This document shows positions 17,295 to 27,193 of a stretch of 64,000 bases of DNA, one piece after another (positions within the stretch are counted from its first letter, which is position 1; the number at the start of each line of letters is the position of its first letter). The DNA comes from Albidovulum sp. (GTDB lineage Bacteria; Pseudomonadota; Alphaproteobacteria; Rhodobacterales; Rhodobacteraceae), in contig JAPPFL010000036.1 of assembly GCA_028823855.1 (NCBI GenBank), positions 281,975-345,974 on the forward strand. Direction: 5' to 3'. The position numbers and the translations under genes are program-made. The notes below the pieces were generated by a model that did not search any database, was not told where the DNA came from, and was given only the letters and a program-made list of their open reading frames with translations.

Positions 17295-18594
17295 GTTTGC
17301 GCTCGCCAAATTCAAGATACGCCCACGGAATGAGCACAATCAAAACGCTTAGGAGCATCATAGTCGAACCTGCGAACCCTTGACCTAGGTTCTGGCCGCC
17401 GAACATATAGTCGAAAACGTATTTCGCCGGCACTTCCGAAGCTAGTCCCGGACCGCCAGAAGTCTGTGCGACGACAAGGTCGTAAACGCGAATGATTCCG
17501 GATGCGAGTATGACCAGCGTAGTTATGAAGACCGGTCGCATCATCGGGATAACGACAAAAATATACGTCTTCCAAGCCGGAATTCCATCGACGCGCGAGG
17601 CCTTCCAGATCTCTTGGTCGATGCCGCGCAAACCTGCGAGCATCAGAACCATTATCAGACCGGTGCCTTGCCAAAGTCCGGCAAGCAATATCCCGAAAAT
17701 AACGATATCGGCGTCAAATAGCGGGTTAAACACGAAATTTTCAAATCCAAGGCTTCTCACTATGTGCTGGATCCCGAAGTCGGGGGTCAATATCCACTGC
17801 CAGACAAGCCCGGTTACGATAAAAGACAGAGCGTACGGATAAAGAAAGATGGTGCGAAACGTGTTTTCAAATCTGATCTTCTGATCCATCAGCGCCGCCA
17901 GAACGAAGCCGATCACAAGCGAAAAAACGAGCGCAAGCAGCCCGTAGACGGCTAGATTCTTTATTGAAATGTACCAGCGTTCCACCGACCAAAGACGTTC
18001 GTACTGGTCCAGGCCCACAAATTCGCTTTTGGGCAGTAGTCGGGAATTCGTGAAAGAGTGGTAGACCGTCCACAAAGTGGCGATCACGAAAACGCCAATG
18101 GCCGTAAACGCCATCGGAGCCGCAGCGACCTTGGCCGAGAGATTCGAAACAAAACCGTGTTCAATTCTTCCTGGCCTGACGCTGGATTTGTCAAGAGTTC
18201 CTACGGCAGCAATGGCCAAGCCGACGATTAGAAATAATGCGGTTCCGAAAAGCGCCAAAGGTTCGAAAGTGTCCCACGCTTTCCGGGCTCCCTTGAAGGA
18301 AGGAAAAGCTGTTTGCCACCATTTCTGCGCGAATACCCAAATAACCAGAGAAACCGCCGATGCAATGATCCAGCCAATGGAATATCGGGCGAGGCGGCCC
18401 TTGAGGCTCGGTATTCCAGCTTCGAGAAAGAGGAGAATTGCAGCGCCGGCCGCTCCGAAAAGCGCAAGCCAAGTCACCACTCCGGCTATTTCGGCGAGGA
18501 CCCCGACGACTGAAAAAACAAACGCAGCTACCGCTACCAGTACAAGGCGAACAAACCACAGCTCGACTAATTCTCGTTTGTTCATTGAATGCAA
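17287..18594 (-). CDS. Carbohydrate ABC transporter permease (MalF type) with N-terminal membrane extension
   Basis: 435 residues. The C-terminal 290 form the usual six-helix permease domain with EAA loop QEIWKASRVDGIPAWKTYIFVVIP. Ahead of it lies an extra region of about 140 residues with roughly four hydrophobic segments (for example LVLVAVAAFVFSVVGVLAEI and YSIGWIIASAVSLVIWVF), whereas most CUT1 permeases are near 300 residues. MalF has its own extra helices, so an extension is not unprecedented, but this one is long. Translation may begin at the second ATG, three codons in. It lies 77 bases downstream of the binding-protein gene. Confidence 0.92.
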   Translation of the reverse strand: MHSMNKRELVELWFVRLVLVAVAAFVFSVVGVLAEIAGVVTWLALFGAAGAAILLFLEAGIPSLKGRLARYSIGWIIASAVSLVIWVFAQKWWQTAFPSFKGARKAWDTFEPLALFGTALFLIVGLAIAAVGTLDKSSVRPGRIEHGFVSNLSAKVAAAPMAFTAIGVFVIATLWTVYHSFTNSRLLPKSEFVGLDQYERLWSVERWYISIKNLAVYGLLALVFSLVIGFVLAALMDQKIRFENTFRTIFLYPYALSFIVTGLVWQWILTPDFGIQHIVRSLGFENFVFNPLFDADIVIFGILLAGLWQGTGLIMVLMLAGLRGIDQEIWKASRVDGIPAWKTYIFVVIPMMRPVFITTLVILASGIIRVYDLVVAQTSGGPGLASEVPAKYVFDYMFGGQNLGQGFAGSTMMLLSVLIVLIPWAYLEFGERKRG

Positions 18595-18671
18595 ATCTCA
18601 AACGAACCGCATATGTGCCGCCAACGCTACTGAATTCCGTCGGCGGCACAATGGAATAACATTAGAGATGA

Positions 18672-19901
18672 TCAGTCGGCATTCCTAATAATTTCGGCGT
18701 ATGACGCTTGAACTTCCTCTACAGACATGGAGTGGTCGTTCCAGAAAGTGGTCATCAAATCGTTCAACTGATTAGATGTATCCTGCGAGAAAATGATGTC
18801 TCCGGACGGCAGCACGTTGCCCGACTCCAATATTGCCAAGCCCTTCTGCATGCAATTATTCGCTGTAGACATGTCAATATCGCCGCGAATTGGCAAAGAC
18901 CCTTTTTTCAGATTGAAGGCTACCTGAACCTCGGGGCTGAGTAGAAGCGCCGCCAGTTCCTTTTGGGCGGAAGTGACATCCTCGTCATCCACTACGGGGA
19001 AGTAGAATGCATCGCCGCCCGTATCGAGCACGCCTTCGAATCCAAGCCCCGGAAGGCAGCTGTAGTCTTGTCCGGCAACTTGTTCTGCAACTTGGAATTC
19101 GCCTTGCGCCCAGTCGCCGTGAATTTGTCCTGCGGCCTTTCCGGTGATTACCAGGCTGGTCGCCTGATTCCATTCATTTACGTTTGAACCCTCGGAAAGC
19201 ATTCGCGCATTGTCGAAAGCCTCGAAAACTCGAGTGTATTCAGGTCCGGCGGCAACATCCGCGTCCTTATTGAGATTTACGGCAGCCCATACCTCTCGGG
19301 GAAGCAGGCCGACGGCAATGGCTCCAAAAGCCAAGTTGGTCTGCCATGACTGTTGGCCCATGGCAAGCGGAATAACGCCCGCCTCGCGAAGCGCTGGGGC
19401 GGCAGCGACGAATTCGTCCCAATTGGAAGGAACGGGGATACCGGCTTGTTCAAAGGCCGCGTGCGAAAGCCAAAGCCACTGCGTTGAATGAATATTAACA
19501 GGTGCGCAGTAAATACGACCTTCGTATGTACAGGCCTCGAGCAGCTTTGGAGGATTTACGATATCCATCCAGCCTTCCGCTTCGGCGACATCGGTGAGAT
19601 CCAGCAACAGTCCGGCTTCGATCAATTCCTCGGCCTGGCGACCGTGATTGAACTGAAAAGCGCCCATCGGGTCTCCACCCAGGATTCTGCTTACCATAAT
19701 GGGACGAGCGACGCCCCCGGATCCTGCGATTGCGCCGTCGACCCAGGTGTGTTCGGTTTTCTCGTTCAGAGCCTTGGCGAATTCCGCAACGGCCGCAGCT
19801 TCGCCCCCGGATACCCACCAGTGGGTAACTTCTAGATCCACCGCTTGTGCGCTTCCCGCGGCGAAAGCCGAAACCCCAATGATACCTAGTAAATTTTTCA
19901 T
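18672..19901 (-). CDS. Extracellular sugar-binding protein of the ABC importer
   Basis: 409 residues from the ATG at 19901. That start follows AAGGAAAC and gives a clean signal peptide (MKNLLGIIGVSAFAAGSAQA, then VDLEVTHWW). An in-frame ATG 25 codons earlier would spoil the signal peptide. The mature protein follows the CUT1 solute-binding pattern: LEVTHWWVSGGE at the start, GGDPMGAFQFNHG, EGRIYCAPVNIHSTQWLW in the domain hinge, and GKAAGQIHGDWAQGEF later. It captures the sugar in the periplasm for the two permeases downstream and is the first gene of the six-gene operon. Confidence 0.94.
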   Translation of the reverse strand: MKNLLGIIGVSAFAAGSAQAVDLEVTHWWVSGGEAAAVAEFAKALNEKTEHTWVDGAIAGSGGVARPIMVSRILGGDPMGAFQFNHGRQAEELIEAGLLLDLTDVAEAEGWMDIVNPPKLLEACTYEGRIYCAPVNIHSTQWLWLSHAAFEQAGIPVPSNWDEFVAAAPALREAGVIPLAMGQQSWQTNLAFGAIAVGLLPREVWAAVNLNKDADVAAGPEYTRVFEAFDNARMLSEGSNVNEWNQATSLVITGKAAGQIHGDWAQGEFQVAEQVAGQDYSCLPGLGFEGVLDTGGDAFYFPVVDDEDVTSAQKELAALLLSPEVQVAFNLKKGSLPIRGDIDMSTANNCMQKGLAILESGNVLPSGDIIFSQDTSNQLNDLMTTFWNDHSMSVEEVQASYAEIIRNAD

Positions 19902-19936
19902 GTGCGTTTCCTTTAGAAAATCAAAATTGCCGACGG

Positions 19937-19964
19937 AAAATACGCAAAAAAGCAACAGTGTCAA
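19937..19964 (-). promoter_or_regulatory. Sigma-70-type promoter of the sugar ABC operon
   Basis: On the minus strand a perfect TTGACA (19964-19959) is followed after 16 bases by TATTTT (19942-19937), about 36 bases before the start codon of the binding-protein gene. Position and orientation fit the operon promoter. No regulator gene adjoins it. Confidence 0.6.
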
Positions 19965-20751
19965 CGAAATTTGCATTTGTACGATTTAGCACGAAAACGT
20001 AACTGCAATCATGAGCCCAATGGTCGTCCATGCAGCCGCAAATTCACGGTTTAACAGATTGATTTTAAAAGATTAATCTATAAATTCGATTTCAGTTCTC
20101 GGCATAGTCACTCTGCTGAAAAAAGAAGCGCGGTTTCTCTTCGGACGGTTTCCTTGCTCTTGATACGGGGGTCGCAGCGCGTACCGAAGGCAACCATCTT
20201 TGCTAAGTCCCGTTACCGATACCGACGACCGCTGGCGGCCGGAATACGATAGCAGTTTGTCCCAAGAGCCAATTATGGCGAAATCGCAAATCCAGGCATG
20301 AGAGCCGAACCGCCAAGAAAGTGCCGTAGGCTCCACTACATCATGGCGAAGGCGAAGGCTGCGCTTGTCGACCGGAGCGTTGGCCCTATCCGCCAAAACG
20401 AATTCCGAACGCAGGATATTGTCGGGTCAAATCCAAGCTGCTGGCAATTTGCGCAAGCGAAGCCGGCGAATATCCGATGATTAAACGCATGCATAATTCG
20501 GCGAGTACGTACCGCTAGTTTGAAACATTTAAGTGATTTAACCGATTTTTTTGATTAATGTCCGAAGCCAGCAGCATGAACACGAAATACGCCTTATTAA
20601 TTGGCGCGCTTCCCCGAAATCTGGAATTCGAATGACGAGGCAATCGGACATTTGGCGGACTACGCTTGGAAATTTCGATTACCTTGCAAACTTGCGGATT
20701 CCGAATTGATAGTTACCTATTGAAACGCAGGCTGAACAAAGGAAAATTTGC
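19965..20751. other. Gene-free divergent region
   Basis: About 790 bases between the sugar operon and the Mic60-like gene. A loose inverted repeat rich in AGATT/AATCT lies at roughly 20051-20079. The only longer minus-strand frame (about 107 codons) shows no motif. A dead regulator for the sugar operon may have stood here, but I could not recognise one. Confidence 0.45.
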
Positions 20752-22374
20752 GTGGCCAGTTCCCGGCCCTATTCGCTTTTTCGCAGAATCGTCGGAAAGC
20801 GACGGCAAATTCCTAGTGAAATAAACAAAGGAACCAACTTAGCGGATGAAGCGAACGACAAAGGTCCAAATTCCGAACTTGGGAAGGATATCCATCAATC
20901 GAGCCAAGATGCGCAGGAACCCGGCGTGCCAATCTCTTCAGGAGTTTCAGTCATGAAAATTCTCGCTTATGCAGTAGCGGTTGCCGCCGCCGCCGCATTC
21001 GGTTTCGCCTTAGGCGGTGGCGTGACGCTCCTTTTTAACGAATCAGCAGGCGAATTGGACCCGAATTCCGAGGTTGGCCTTGAGCTGGCAAGGCTTGACG
21101 GCGACTTGGAGACTTTGCGCCAAGCCGTTGAAGATATTGTGATTCCGGATCCTGGGGCCGAAAGCAACGCGGAACTGGAGTTGCAATCATTAGAAAACAG
21201 AATCGGCGATCTTGAGAGCCGAATTGAAGAATTTGCAAAATCGCGACAGACAGATGCCAGTCGGCTCGAAGCACTGTCAAAGGCAGACGGAGATTTTTCG
21301 AATCTCTTCGCTGAACAGGCAAAATTGGCGGACGCGCATGCCTCGGAATTGAAAACTATAACCGGCAATTTAAGCGATCTATCGTTGTTGCGCGATGAAG
21401 TTTCGGAAATTCGAAATAAGATGGACCAAATGCCGGTTTCGTCGCCCGGTTCACCGGAATTGGCCGCAAAATTTGAGGCCTTCGACCAGCGTCTAGCTTC
21501 CATCGAAGAAAGACCTGCAACATTTTCGAATAGCGGCGGGGAAGAAAGTAATTTGTCAGGCCAAATTGAATCTCTTCTCGCGAACGATAGAAGATTGGAC
21601 AGCAAGCTTGACTCGCTTCAGTCCGAAACCGCCGATTTGACGACATTGCCCGGCGAATTAGAAAGGATTTTTTTGCGGATTCAACAAGCGGAAACCAAAA
21701 TCGACACGCTTTCCAACTTGACGGCGGATAATTCAGATAGCCAAATGAATTTGGCTAATGAGCAAAAATTAAGTGCAATGGAATCCGACTTGATACGAAT
21801 AGAAAAGGAAACCGCGTCGGCTCTTGATAGCGCAAGGAAGGAAATTGCCGCCCTTGACTCCGAAATTCGAACGTCTCTGGACTCTGCCGCGACCCGAATT
21901 GCCTATTCGAGAATTTTTGATGCGATCTATTCGGGGCGTTCGTATTCGGAGCTACTTGCCGATGTAGATTGGGTTCAACCCAATCAAAGTGAAACTCTTG
22001 CTTACTATGCCGAAACGGGAATCAAATCTTTGGAAGAATTGGAGGACCTTTTTTTGGATCGCGCGAGGAAAACTCTAAAAGGCGCCCAGATCGAGGGTGA
22101 TTCAGAACAGGGCGTTACTACTTTCCTGAAGTCGCTTGTCGTGGTGCGTTCGCTTTCGCCGCAAGAGGGAAATGACGTAGGATCAATACTTTCCCGTGCG
22201 GAAGCCGCACTGAACGACGGGCGCTTGCGTGCGTCGTTGAACTTGGTTTCAAGCCTGCCTGAAAATAGTCGCCAATCCATGAAGGAATGGAGCGATGCCG
22301 TCGTTTCGAGGCTGGCGGTGCTGGATGCCATACGCATGCCAAGCTCTTTGCCTTCCAAGGAACCGCGGGAATAG
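20752..22374 (+). CDS. Mic60/mitofilin-like inner-membrane protein (COG4223 type)
   Basis: 540 residues from a GTG start with AAAGGAAA upstream. The layout is a charged N-terminal tail of about 65 residues, one membrane helix (ILAYAVAVAAAAAFGFALGGG), a long acidic coiled-coil region to about residue 385, and a C-terminal helical domain (RIAYSRIFDAIYSGRSYSELL onward). This is the architecture of the alphaproteobacterial homologue of mitochondrial Mic60, which anchors or shapes the inner membrane. The neighbour six bases downstream is hemY, the usual partner of this gene in the class; the uroporphyrinogen genes often found upstream are absent. Sequence identity in the coiled coil is not informative, so the call rests on layout and neighbour. 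Confidence 0.8.
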   Translation: MASSRPYSLFRRIVGKRRQIPSEINKGTNLADEANDKGPNSELGKDIHQSSQDAQEPGVPISSGVSVMKILAYAVAVAAAAAFGFALGGGVTLLFNESAGELDPNSEVGLELARLDGDLETLRQAVEDIVIPDPGAESNAELELQSLENRIGDLESRIEEFAKSRQTDASRLEALSKADGDFSNLFAEQAKLADAHASELKTITGNLSDLSLLRDEVSEIRNKMDQMPVSSPGSPELAAKFEAFDQRLASIEERPATFSNSGGEESNLSGQIESLLANDRRLDSKLDSLQSETADLTTLPGELERIFLRIQQAETKIDTLSNLTADNSDSQMNLANEQKLSAMESDLIRIEKETASALDSARKEIAALDSEIRTSLDSAATRIAYSRIFDAIYSGRSYSELLADVDWVQPNQSETLAYYAETGIKSLEELEDLFLDRARKTLKGAQIEGDSEQGVTTFLKSLVVVRSLSPQEGNDVGSILSRAEAALNDGRLRASLNLVSSLPENSRQSMKEWSDAVVSRLAVLDAIRMPSSLPSKEPRE

Positions 22375-22380
22375 CGTCGC

Positions 22381-23856
22381 ATGGTCTGGTCGCTTGTCAA
22401 GATATTGGTATTTGTAGTCGTCGTTGCGGCAATAGGTTTTGGCGCATCGGCATTAGTCGACTGGGACGCGGATATTCGCATCGTATTTGCGAGCGTCGAA
22501 TTGACTGTTGCTCCGCTTACAATGTTGGTAGCGATACTCCTGCTAATTCCAGTTTCTTGGCTGTTGCTAGCGACTATTGGGCTGCTTGCGGCTATCGTGC
22601 GTTTTGCGGTTGGCGACGACACGGCGTTAACGCGCTTTTTCGACAAAAGCCGAGAACGAAGAGGGCTAGAATCTTTCGCGGATGGAATGGTCGCGCTTGC
22701 GTCAGGCGAACCGCGCGTCGCTTTGTCAAAGGCGTATCGGGCGGAACGCAATCTCGGCAAACCGGAATTGACGTGGATTCTTTCGGCGCAAGCGGCCGAG
22801 GAGGCGGGCGATCGCGACAAATCTATTTCGGCCTACAAAAAATTGCTTGAGAAAGATCAGACTAAATTCGTCGGTCTAAGGGGCATTCTTAAACTTAAGC
22901 TTGCCGGTGGCGATACGGAAACGGCTCTCAAAATTGCGGAAAAGGCCTTTGCTCTGAAGCCAAAGCACGAGGAAATCCAGAATTCGTTGCTCCATCTCCA
23001 GTCCAAGGCGAAAGACTGGGCCGGAGCTAGAGCGACATTGTCCGCGAAAATGAAGTCGCGTACATTGCCTCGCAACGTATATTCTAGGCGCGATGCAATA
23101 CTCGCTCTGGCTGATGCAAAGCAGAAAATTGCCAGCGGCGATGAGAAAGCGGGTAGCGCCGCTGCGCTTGCAGCCAACAGAGCCATATCCGATTTCGTGC
23201 CCGCTGCCGTACTCGCGGCCGAAATTCAAACGCAAGCCGGCGCGAAACGCGCCGCCACGCGGATTATTCGCAAGGCATGGGAGTCTGCGCCGCATCCGGA
23301 CCTCGCCGCGGCATTTGCCGCCATTGAACCGGATGAATCTCCCGAACAGCGAATTCGAAGATTTGAAAGCCTGGTTGCAAAAAATCCTGCCGATCCCGAG
23401 GCGAAAATGCTTATGGCCGAGCTCGCAATCGCTGCTGGAGACTTTCCGCGCGCTAGGATCGCGATAGGAGATTTGGCCGAGAATTCTCCTTCAGTTCGAT
23501 CCTTGGCGATAATGGCCGCCATTGAACGAGGACAGGGATCCGAAGATCGTGTTGTGAGGGGCTGGCTAACAAAAGCGCTGTCGGCGTCTCGAGGCCCTGC
23601 GTGGACTTGCGATGCGTGCGGACAACTGCATTCGGAGTGGGTTCCGGTTTGCGGAAATTGCGACGGATTGGACATGGTGTCGTGGAAAGAAACGGAAGAC
23701 GCCACGCATGCCTACCCGTCAACAATTGGAGTTCTGCCCTTGATTGTCGCCTCTCAGGACAGCCCTAAAAGTCATCGAGCCGTTGAAATTCTGAGGGGCT
23801 CCGACGATGAATTTGCTGGAGATCGAAAGTCCGAGAAAATTCAATCGTCAAAATAA
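22381..23856 (+). CDS. hemY: HemY-type membrane protein with TPR repeats and zinc ribbon
   Basis: 491 residues. Two N-terminal membrane helices (VKILVFVVVVAAIGFGASALV and LTMLVAILLLIPVSWLLLATIGLL) frame the HemY N-terminal domain. TPR-like helical repeats follow (for example AYRAERNLGKPELTWILSAQ). Near the C-terminus is a zinc-ribbon-like pair of knuckles, C410-x2-C413 and C424-x2-C427, in CDACGQLHSEW and CGNCDGLDMVSW, as in alphaproteobacterial HemY. The exact biochemical role is unsettled, and it is not the protoporphyrinogen oxidase also called HemY. It follows the Mic60-like gene by six bases and is probably co-transcribed. Confidence 0.88.
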   Translation: MVWSLVKILVFVVVVAAIGFGASALVDWDADIRIVFASVELTVAPLTMLVAILLLIPVSWLLLATIGLLAAIVRFAVGDDTALTRFFDKSRERRGLESFADGMVALASGEPRVALSKAYRAERNLGKPELTWILSAQAAEEAGDRDKSISAYKKLLEKDQTKFVGLRGILKLKLAGGDTETALKIAEKAFALKPKHEEIQNSLLHLQSKAKDWAGARATLSAKMKSRTLPRNVYSRRDAILALADAKQKIASGDEKAGSAAALAANRAISDFVPAAVLAAEIQTQAGAKRAATRIIRKAWESAPHPDLAAAFAAIEPDESPEQRIRRFESLVAKNPADPEAKMLMAELAIAAGDFPRARIAIGDLAENSPSVRSLAIMAAIERGQGSEDRVVRGWLTKALSASRGPAWTCDACGQLHSEWVPVCGNCDGLDMVSWKETEDATHAYPSTIGVLPLIVASQDSPKSHRAVEILRGSDDEFAGDRKSEKIQSSK

Positions 23857-24485
23857 GAAAATAGAATAAATTCAAATGCTCGCAATAGGCTCGCCGGTTT
23901 TGACAAAAACTCGAAATGGCGCGCTTCGTAAAGATTCGGAGCCTAGGAAATCGTGTTTCAAAGCTGAATTCAACGTACTTGTTTTGATTCAAGTTTGATC
24001 GCGAACTCCAATTCACTAATTCACGACGCGAAGCCATTGAAATTGTTGAAGCTCTCTACCATTGCCGGCGCAACGAATAGCAGATGCACCGCTTGGCAAA
24101 GGAAATTGCTGTTTCGGTCTATGGCAATTCATAGCTCTGTTGCGAATTTCTCGCCGCGATACCGCAATGAACCCAAGCAGATTTAGCAATCCGGATTCTC
24201 AAATATAGTCCTCTATTGGCAGTTCGTTAGAAAGTTTGGGTTCTTGACTCAAGTTTAGGATATCAATTGAGCTTATGGCCATCTGAATTTCGAAACGGAT
24301 GCGACAATGCCTTGCCCGAGCCGGCAGCCGCAGCATTTGGATACGGAAAATCGAGGAATTGGCATTCCGTCATATTAAGGCTATACGCGCCTAATGCGGC
24401 GTTTAGGGAAAATCCGCGCAGAATTCGCTCTGACGAAATTGGCATTTTGTCAATAGTTTACAAATAATTAAATGGAGGCAATACC
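23857..24485. other. Gene-free stretch
   Basis: About 630 bases of low-GC sequence with no supported frame. The end carries the GGAGG (24474-24478) that serves the next gene. No terminator hairpin is evident after hemY. Confidence 0.5.
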
Positions 24486-25559
24486 TTGGTGGCGAAATAT
24501 AACGTTTTAATTCTCGGCGCTTCATACGGTTCGCTATTGGCGACCAAGCTACTGTTGTGCGGGCATTCAGTTAAGTTAGCATGCCTTCCGTCTGAAGCGG
24601 AATTAATCAACTCGGAAGGCACCCTAGTCCGGTTGCCTGTCAAGACTATCGGCGAAACTGTCGAAATTTATTCCAACGGCCTGCCGGGAAAGTTGTCGGC
24701 CGATAGTCCCGATAAAATCGACCCAACCGAATTCGATCTTGTTGCATTGGCGATGCAAGAACCGCAGTATCGGACTTCCGGAGCACGAGAACTTCTGAAG
24801 GCGGTAGGACAGGCAAAAGTTCCTTGCATGTCGATCATGAACATGCCTCCATTGCCTTATTTGAAACGCGTTAGCGGCCTGGCAGTCTCTGAGCTAGAAC
24901 ACTGCTACGCCGACTCGGCGGTGTGGGACGATTGCGCGCCCGATTTAATGACGCTTGCTAGCCCGGATCCGCAGGCGTTCCGACCACCGGAAGAAAAGCC
25001 AAACATTCTGCAGGTCGGGTTGCCAACGAATTTCAAAGTCGCTGCATTTCACAACAGCGCACACACGGCGATACTTCGCAACCTCGAAGCCGATATCATG
25101 TCGATAAGATTTACAACGTCAAAAGGTGAGGTCGAACTGCCAGTAAAACTTAAGGTTCACGATTCTATTTTCGTTCCATTTGCAAAATGGCCGATGCTAA
25201 TTTCCGGAAACTATCGGTGTATCGGCGACAACGAGATGAGGCCGATCAAAGAGGCGGTTCATAGCGATTTGGAGACTTCGAAGACCATTTACAATTGGGT
25301 ATGCGAACTGTGCAAAAAGCTCGGCGCTCGTCGGGACGACATGGTTCCGTTCGAAAAATACGCCAATGCCGCCCTTGGACTTCTAAAGCCTTCGTCGGCC
25401 GCTCGGGGGCTGTTTGCCGGAGCTCCGTATATTGAACGCGTGGACAAACTGGTTCAGTCGATCGCCGCTCAGCACGGTCTCCGATCAAATGTCGTCGATG
25501 AAATCGTGCGACGCGTCGACGCGCGTTCGAAGTCAAACAGGGCAAGCAAGTCGGCATAG
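24486..25559 (+). CDS. Ketopantoate reductase-like (ApbA/PanE N-terminal) protein of unknown function
   Basis: 357 residues beginning with a Rossmann nucleotide-binding motif, VLILGASYGSLLATKLLLCGHSV, as in the ApbA/PanE family. The remainder (LAMQEPQYRTSG, PCMSIMNMPPLPYL, SPDPQAFRPPEEKPN, VPFAKWPMLISGNYRC) looks like a strongly constrained uncharacterised subfamily rather than true PanE. The start is TTG at 24486 or GTG at 24489; GGAGG lies 7 or 10 bases upstream respectively. It stands alone between two long gene-free stretches, so context gives no hint. NAD(P)-dependent oxidoreductase activity is inferred only from the fold. Confidence 0.78.
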   Translation: MVAKYNVLILGASYGSLLATKLLLCGHSVKLACLPSEAELINSEGTLVRLPVKTIGETVEIYSNGLPGKLSADSPDKIDPTEFDLVALAMQEPQYRTSGARELLKAVGQAKVPCMSIMNMPPLPYLKRVSGLAVSELEHCYADSAVWDDCAPDLMTLASPDPQAFRPPEEKPNILQVGLPTNFKVAAFHNSAHTAILRNLEADIMSIRFTTSKGEVELPVKLKVHDSIFVPFAKWPMLISGNYRCIGDNEMRPIKEAVHSDLETSKTIYNWVCELCKKLGARRDDMVPFEKYANAALGLLKPSSAARGLFAGAPYIERVDKLVQSIAAQHGLRSNVVDEIVRRVDARSKSNRASKSA

Positions 25560-26120
25560 GCGGGAAGCAAGCCTTCTTTCACTAAATCGTTTTGAATCGG
25601 CTTGGGTAGCGCATTTTGTCAAGTTAGGATGGCGCGTTGACGAATTCAACGTCCGGCGCTTCCAGGTTTCGAAATCGATTTTTCTTTGCGGTGCTTCCAT
25701 TTCGAATTACACCGCTCCTACTCCTGCAAAAGTGCCAAAAACACGGGAGTCGCATGATAGCCGCGACGGGCACCTTCGTAAGGAAAGCGCGCTGTCGAAA
25801 TTGCCCCTCTTATCGAGCTAGCGAAGCGCGCGTCGATTTAGGTTTCGCATTCATCAAGAAAGGTTGTGATGACGATTTGCCTCCTAGCAAACAGATGCCA
25901 AACTGCACGGTTGCGGAGAATTGACGCTGAATAGGACGAGTACGCACGAATGACTGAATGACAACAAAATGAGCTTGGCAAACGCGTTTTACCGCCTGCA
26001 GGCGAAATTTAACGCGATCGAATTGGGGCGTTTGAGCTGTGGCTCACCCGCCGGATCAGAGACTGCCATTGATCGCAACGCGGCTTGCGCGGTGCATTCA
26101 ATTGTCGAATTTGATTTTCC
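25560..26120. other. Gene-free stretch
   Basis: About 560 bases between two genes that converge on it. I see no coding pattern, no tRNA and no clear terminator hairpin. Confidence 0.5.
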
Positions 26121-27122
26121 TCACTGCAAATCTCGGGGCGAAGCCGGAAAGTGCCGTTGCCATGGAAGCCTTTCAAGGTCGACATTGCCGCCCGTCAAAA
26201 TGATGCCGACGCGCTTTCTGGCAAATAGCTTGGAATTTGCCAATACGGCCGCTAACGCAACGGCGCTACTTGGCTCGATGACTATCTTCATTCTTTGCCA
26301 AACAATTTTCATAGCGTCGACAATGCTCTGTTCGGAAACCGTCAGTACATCTGTTAGTTTCGAATGCACGAATTTCCAGGTCAATTCCGTGATCGGAACT
26401 CTAAGGCCGTCTGCAATCGTCTGAGGGGAGTCGTCCGAAATGATGCGCCCCGCCCGAATTGACCTGAATGCGTCGTCGGCGTTTTTCGGCTCAGCAGCAT
26501 AAATTTTCGTAGCAGGCGCAAGTTCGGAAAATGCGATGCAAACGCCGGAAACTAATCCGCCTCCGCCGATAGGAGCTACTACGGCATCCAAATCCGCTGC
26601 CTGAGAGCAGAATTCAAGTCCGCATGTTCCCTGCCCGGCGATCACTCGAGCGTCGTTGAACGGATGAATAAATTCCGCTCCGTATTCCGCTAGGACCTTG
26701 ACGAGCATTCTCTCTCGCGCGGAAGCAGATGATTCGCATTCGACAATTTTTCCTCCGTAATCCAACGCGGCATGCTTCTTCGACAGGAGAGCGTTGCGCG
26801 GCATGACGACATGGCAAGGCGCCTTTCGGAGCGACGCGGCATAAGCCAGCGCGAGAGCATGGTTTCCGGAAGAATGCGTCGCAACGCCTTTCTTTGCGGC
26901 GGAATTTTCGAGACCCAAAACGGCATTTAGCGCGCCGCGCGCTTTGAACGCGCCGGTTATTTGAAGATTTTCGCACTTGAATATTAATTTGGCGCCCGCG
27001 ACGCTGCTTACAAATCTTGATGAAAACACCGGCGTTCTATGAATGTACGGGCAAACTCTGGCATAAGCCGTAAGAACGTCATCGAATGTCGGCGGAATTA
27101 ATTTTCGATCAGATTTGCACAC
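26121..27122 (-). CDS. PLP-dependent threonine/serine dehydratase (serine racemase-like)
   Basis: 333 residues of fold-type II. The PLP lysine is K60 in KCENLQITGAFKARGA. The substrate loop reads THSSGNHALALA, the phosphate-binding loop is GGGGLVSG near residue 185, and the C-terminal motif is ILTGGNVDLERLPW. The absence of an ACT domain fits the short catabolic dehydratase/serine racemase group rather than biosynthetic IlvA. Translation begins at GTG (27122), with AGGA about nine bases upstream. It would deaminate L-threonine or L-serine to the 2-oxo acid. It lies about 70 bases downstream of ubiB on the same strand and may share its transcript. Confidence 0.9.
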   Translation of the reverse strand: MCKSDRKLIPPTFDDVLTAYARVCPYIHRTPVFSSRFVSSVAGAKLIFKCENLQITGAFKARGALNAVLGLENSAAKKGVATHSSGNHALALAYAASLRKAPCHVVMPRNALLSKKHAALDYGGKIVECESSASARERMLVKVLAEYGAEFIHPFNDARVIAGQGTCGLEFCSQAADLDAVVAPIGGGGLVSGVCIAFSELAPATKIYAAEPKNADDAFRSIRAGRIISDDSPQTIADGLRVPITELTWKFVHSKLTDVLTVSEQSIVDAMKIVWQRMKIVIEPSSAVALAAVLANSKLFARKRVGIILTGGNVDLERLPWQRHFPASPRDLQ

Positions 27123-27193
27123 GTCTCATTCGTCCTGATGCTGCCGAAAATTTCCAAACGCAAAATTTGACCTGGCTTAGGGATGAAATCGAA

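Noticed and set aside
20073..20396. 107-codon minus-strand ORF in front of the sugar operon
   Set aside because: No recognisable domain, ribosome-binding site or conserved pattern; likely random.
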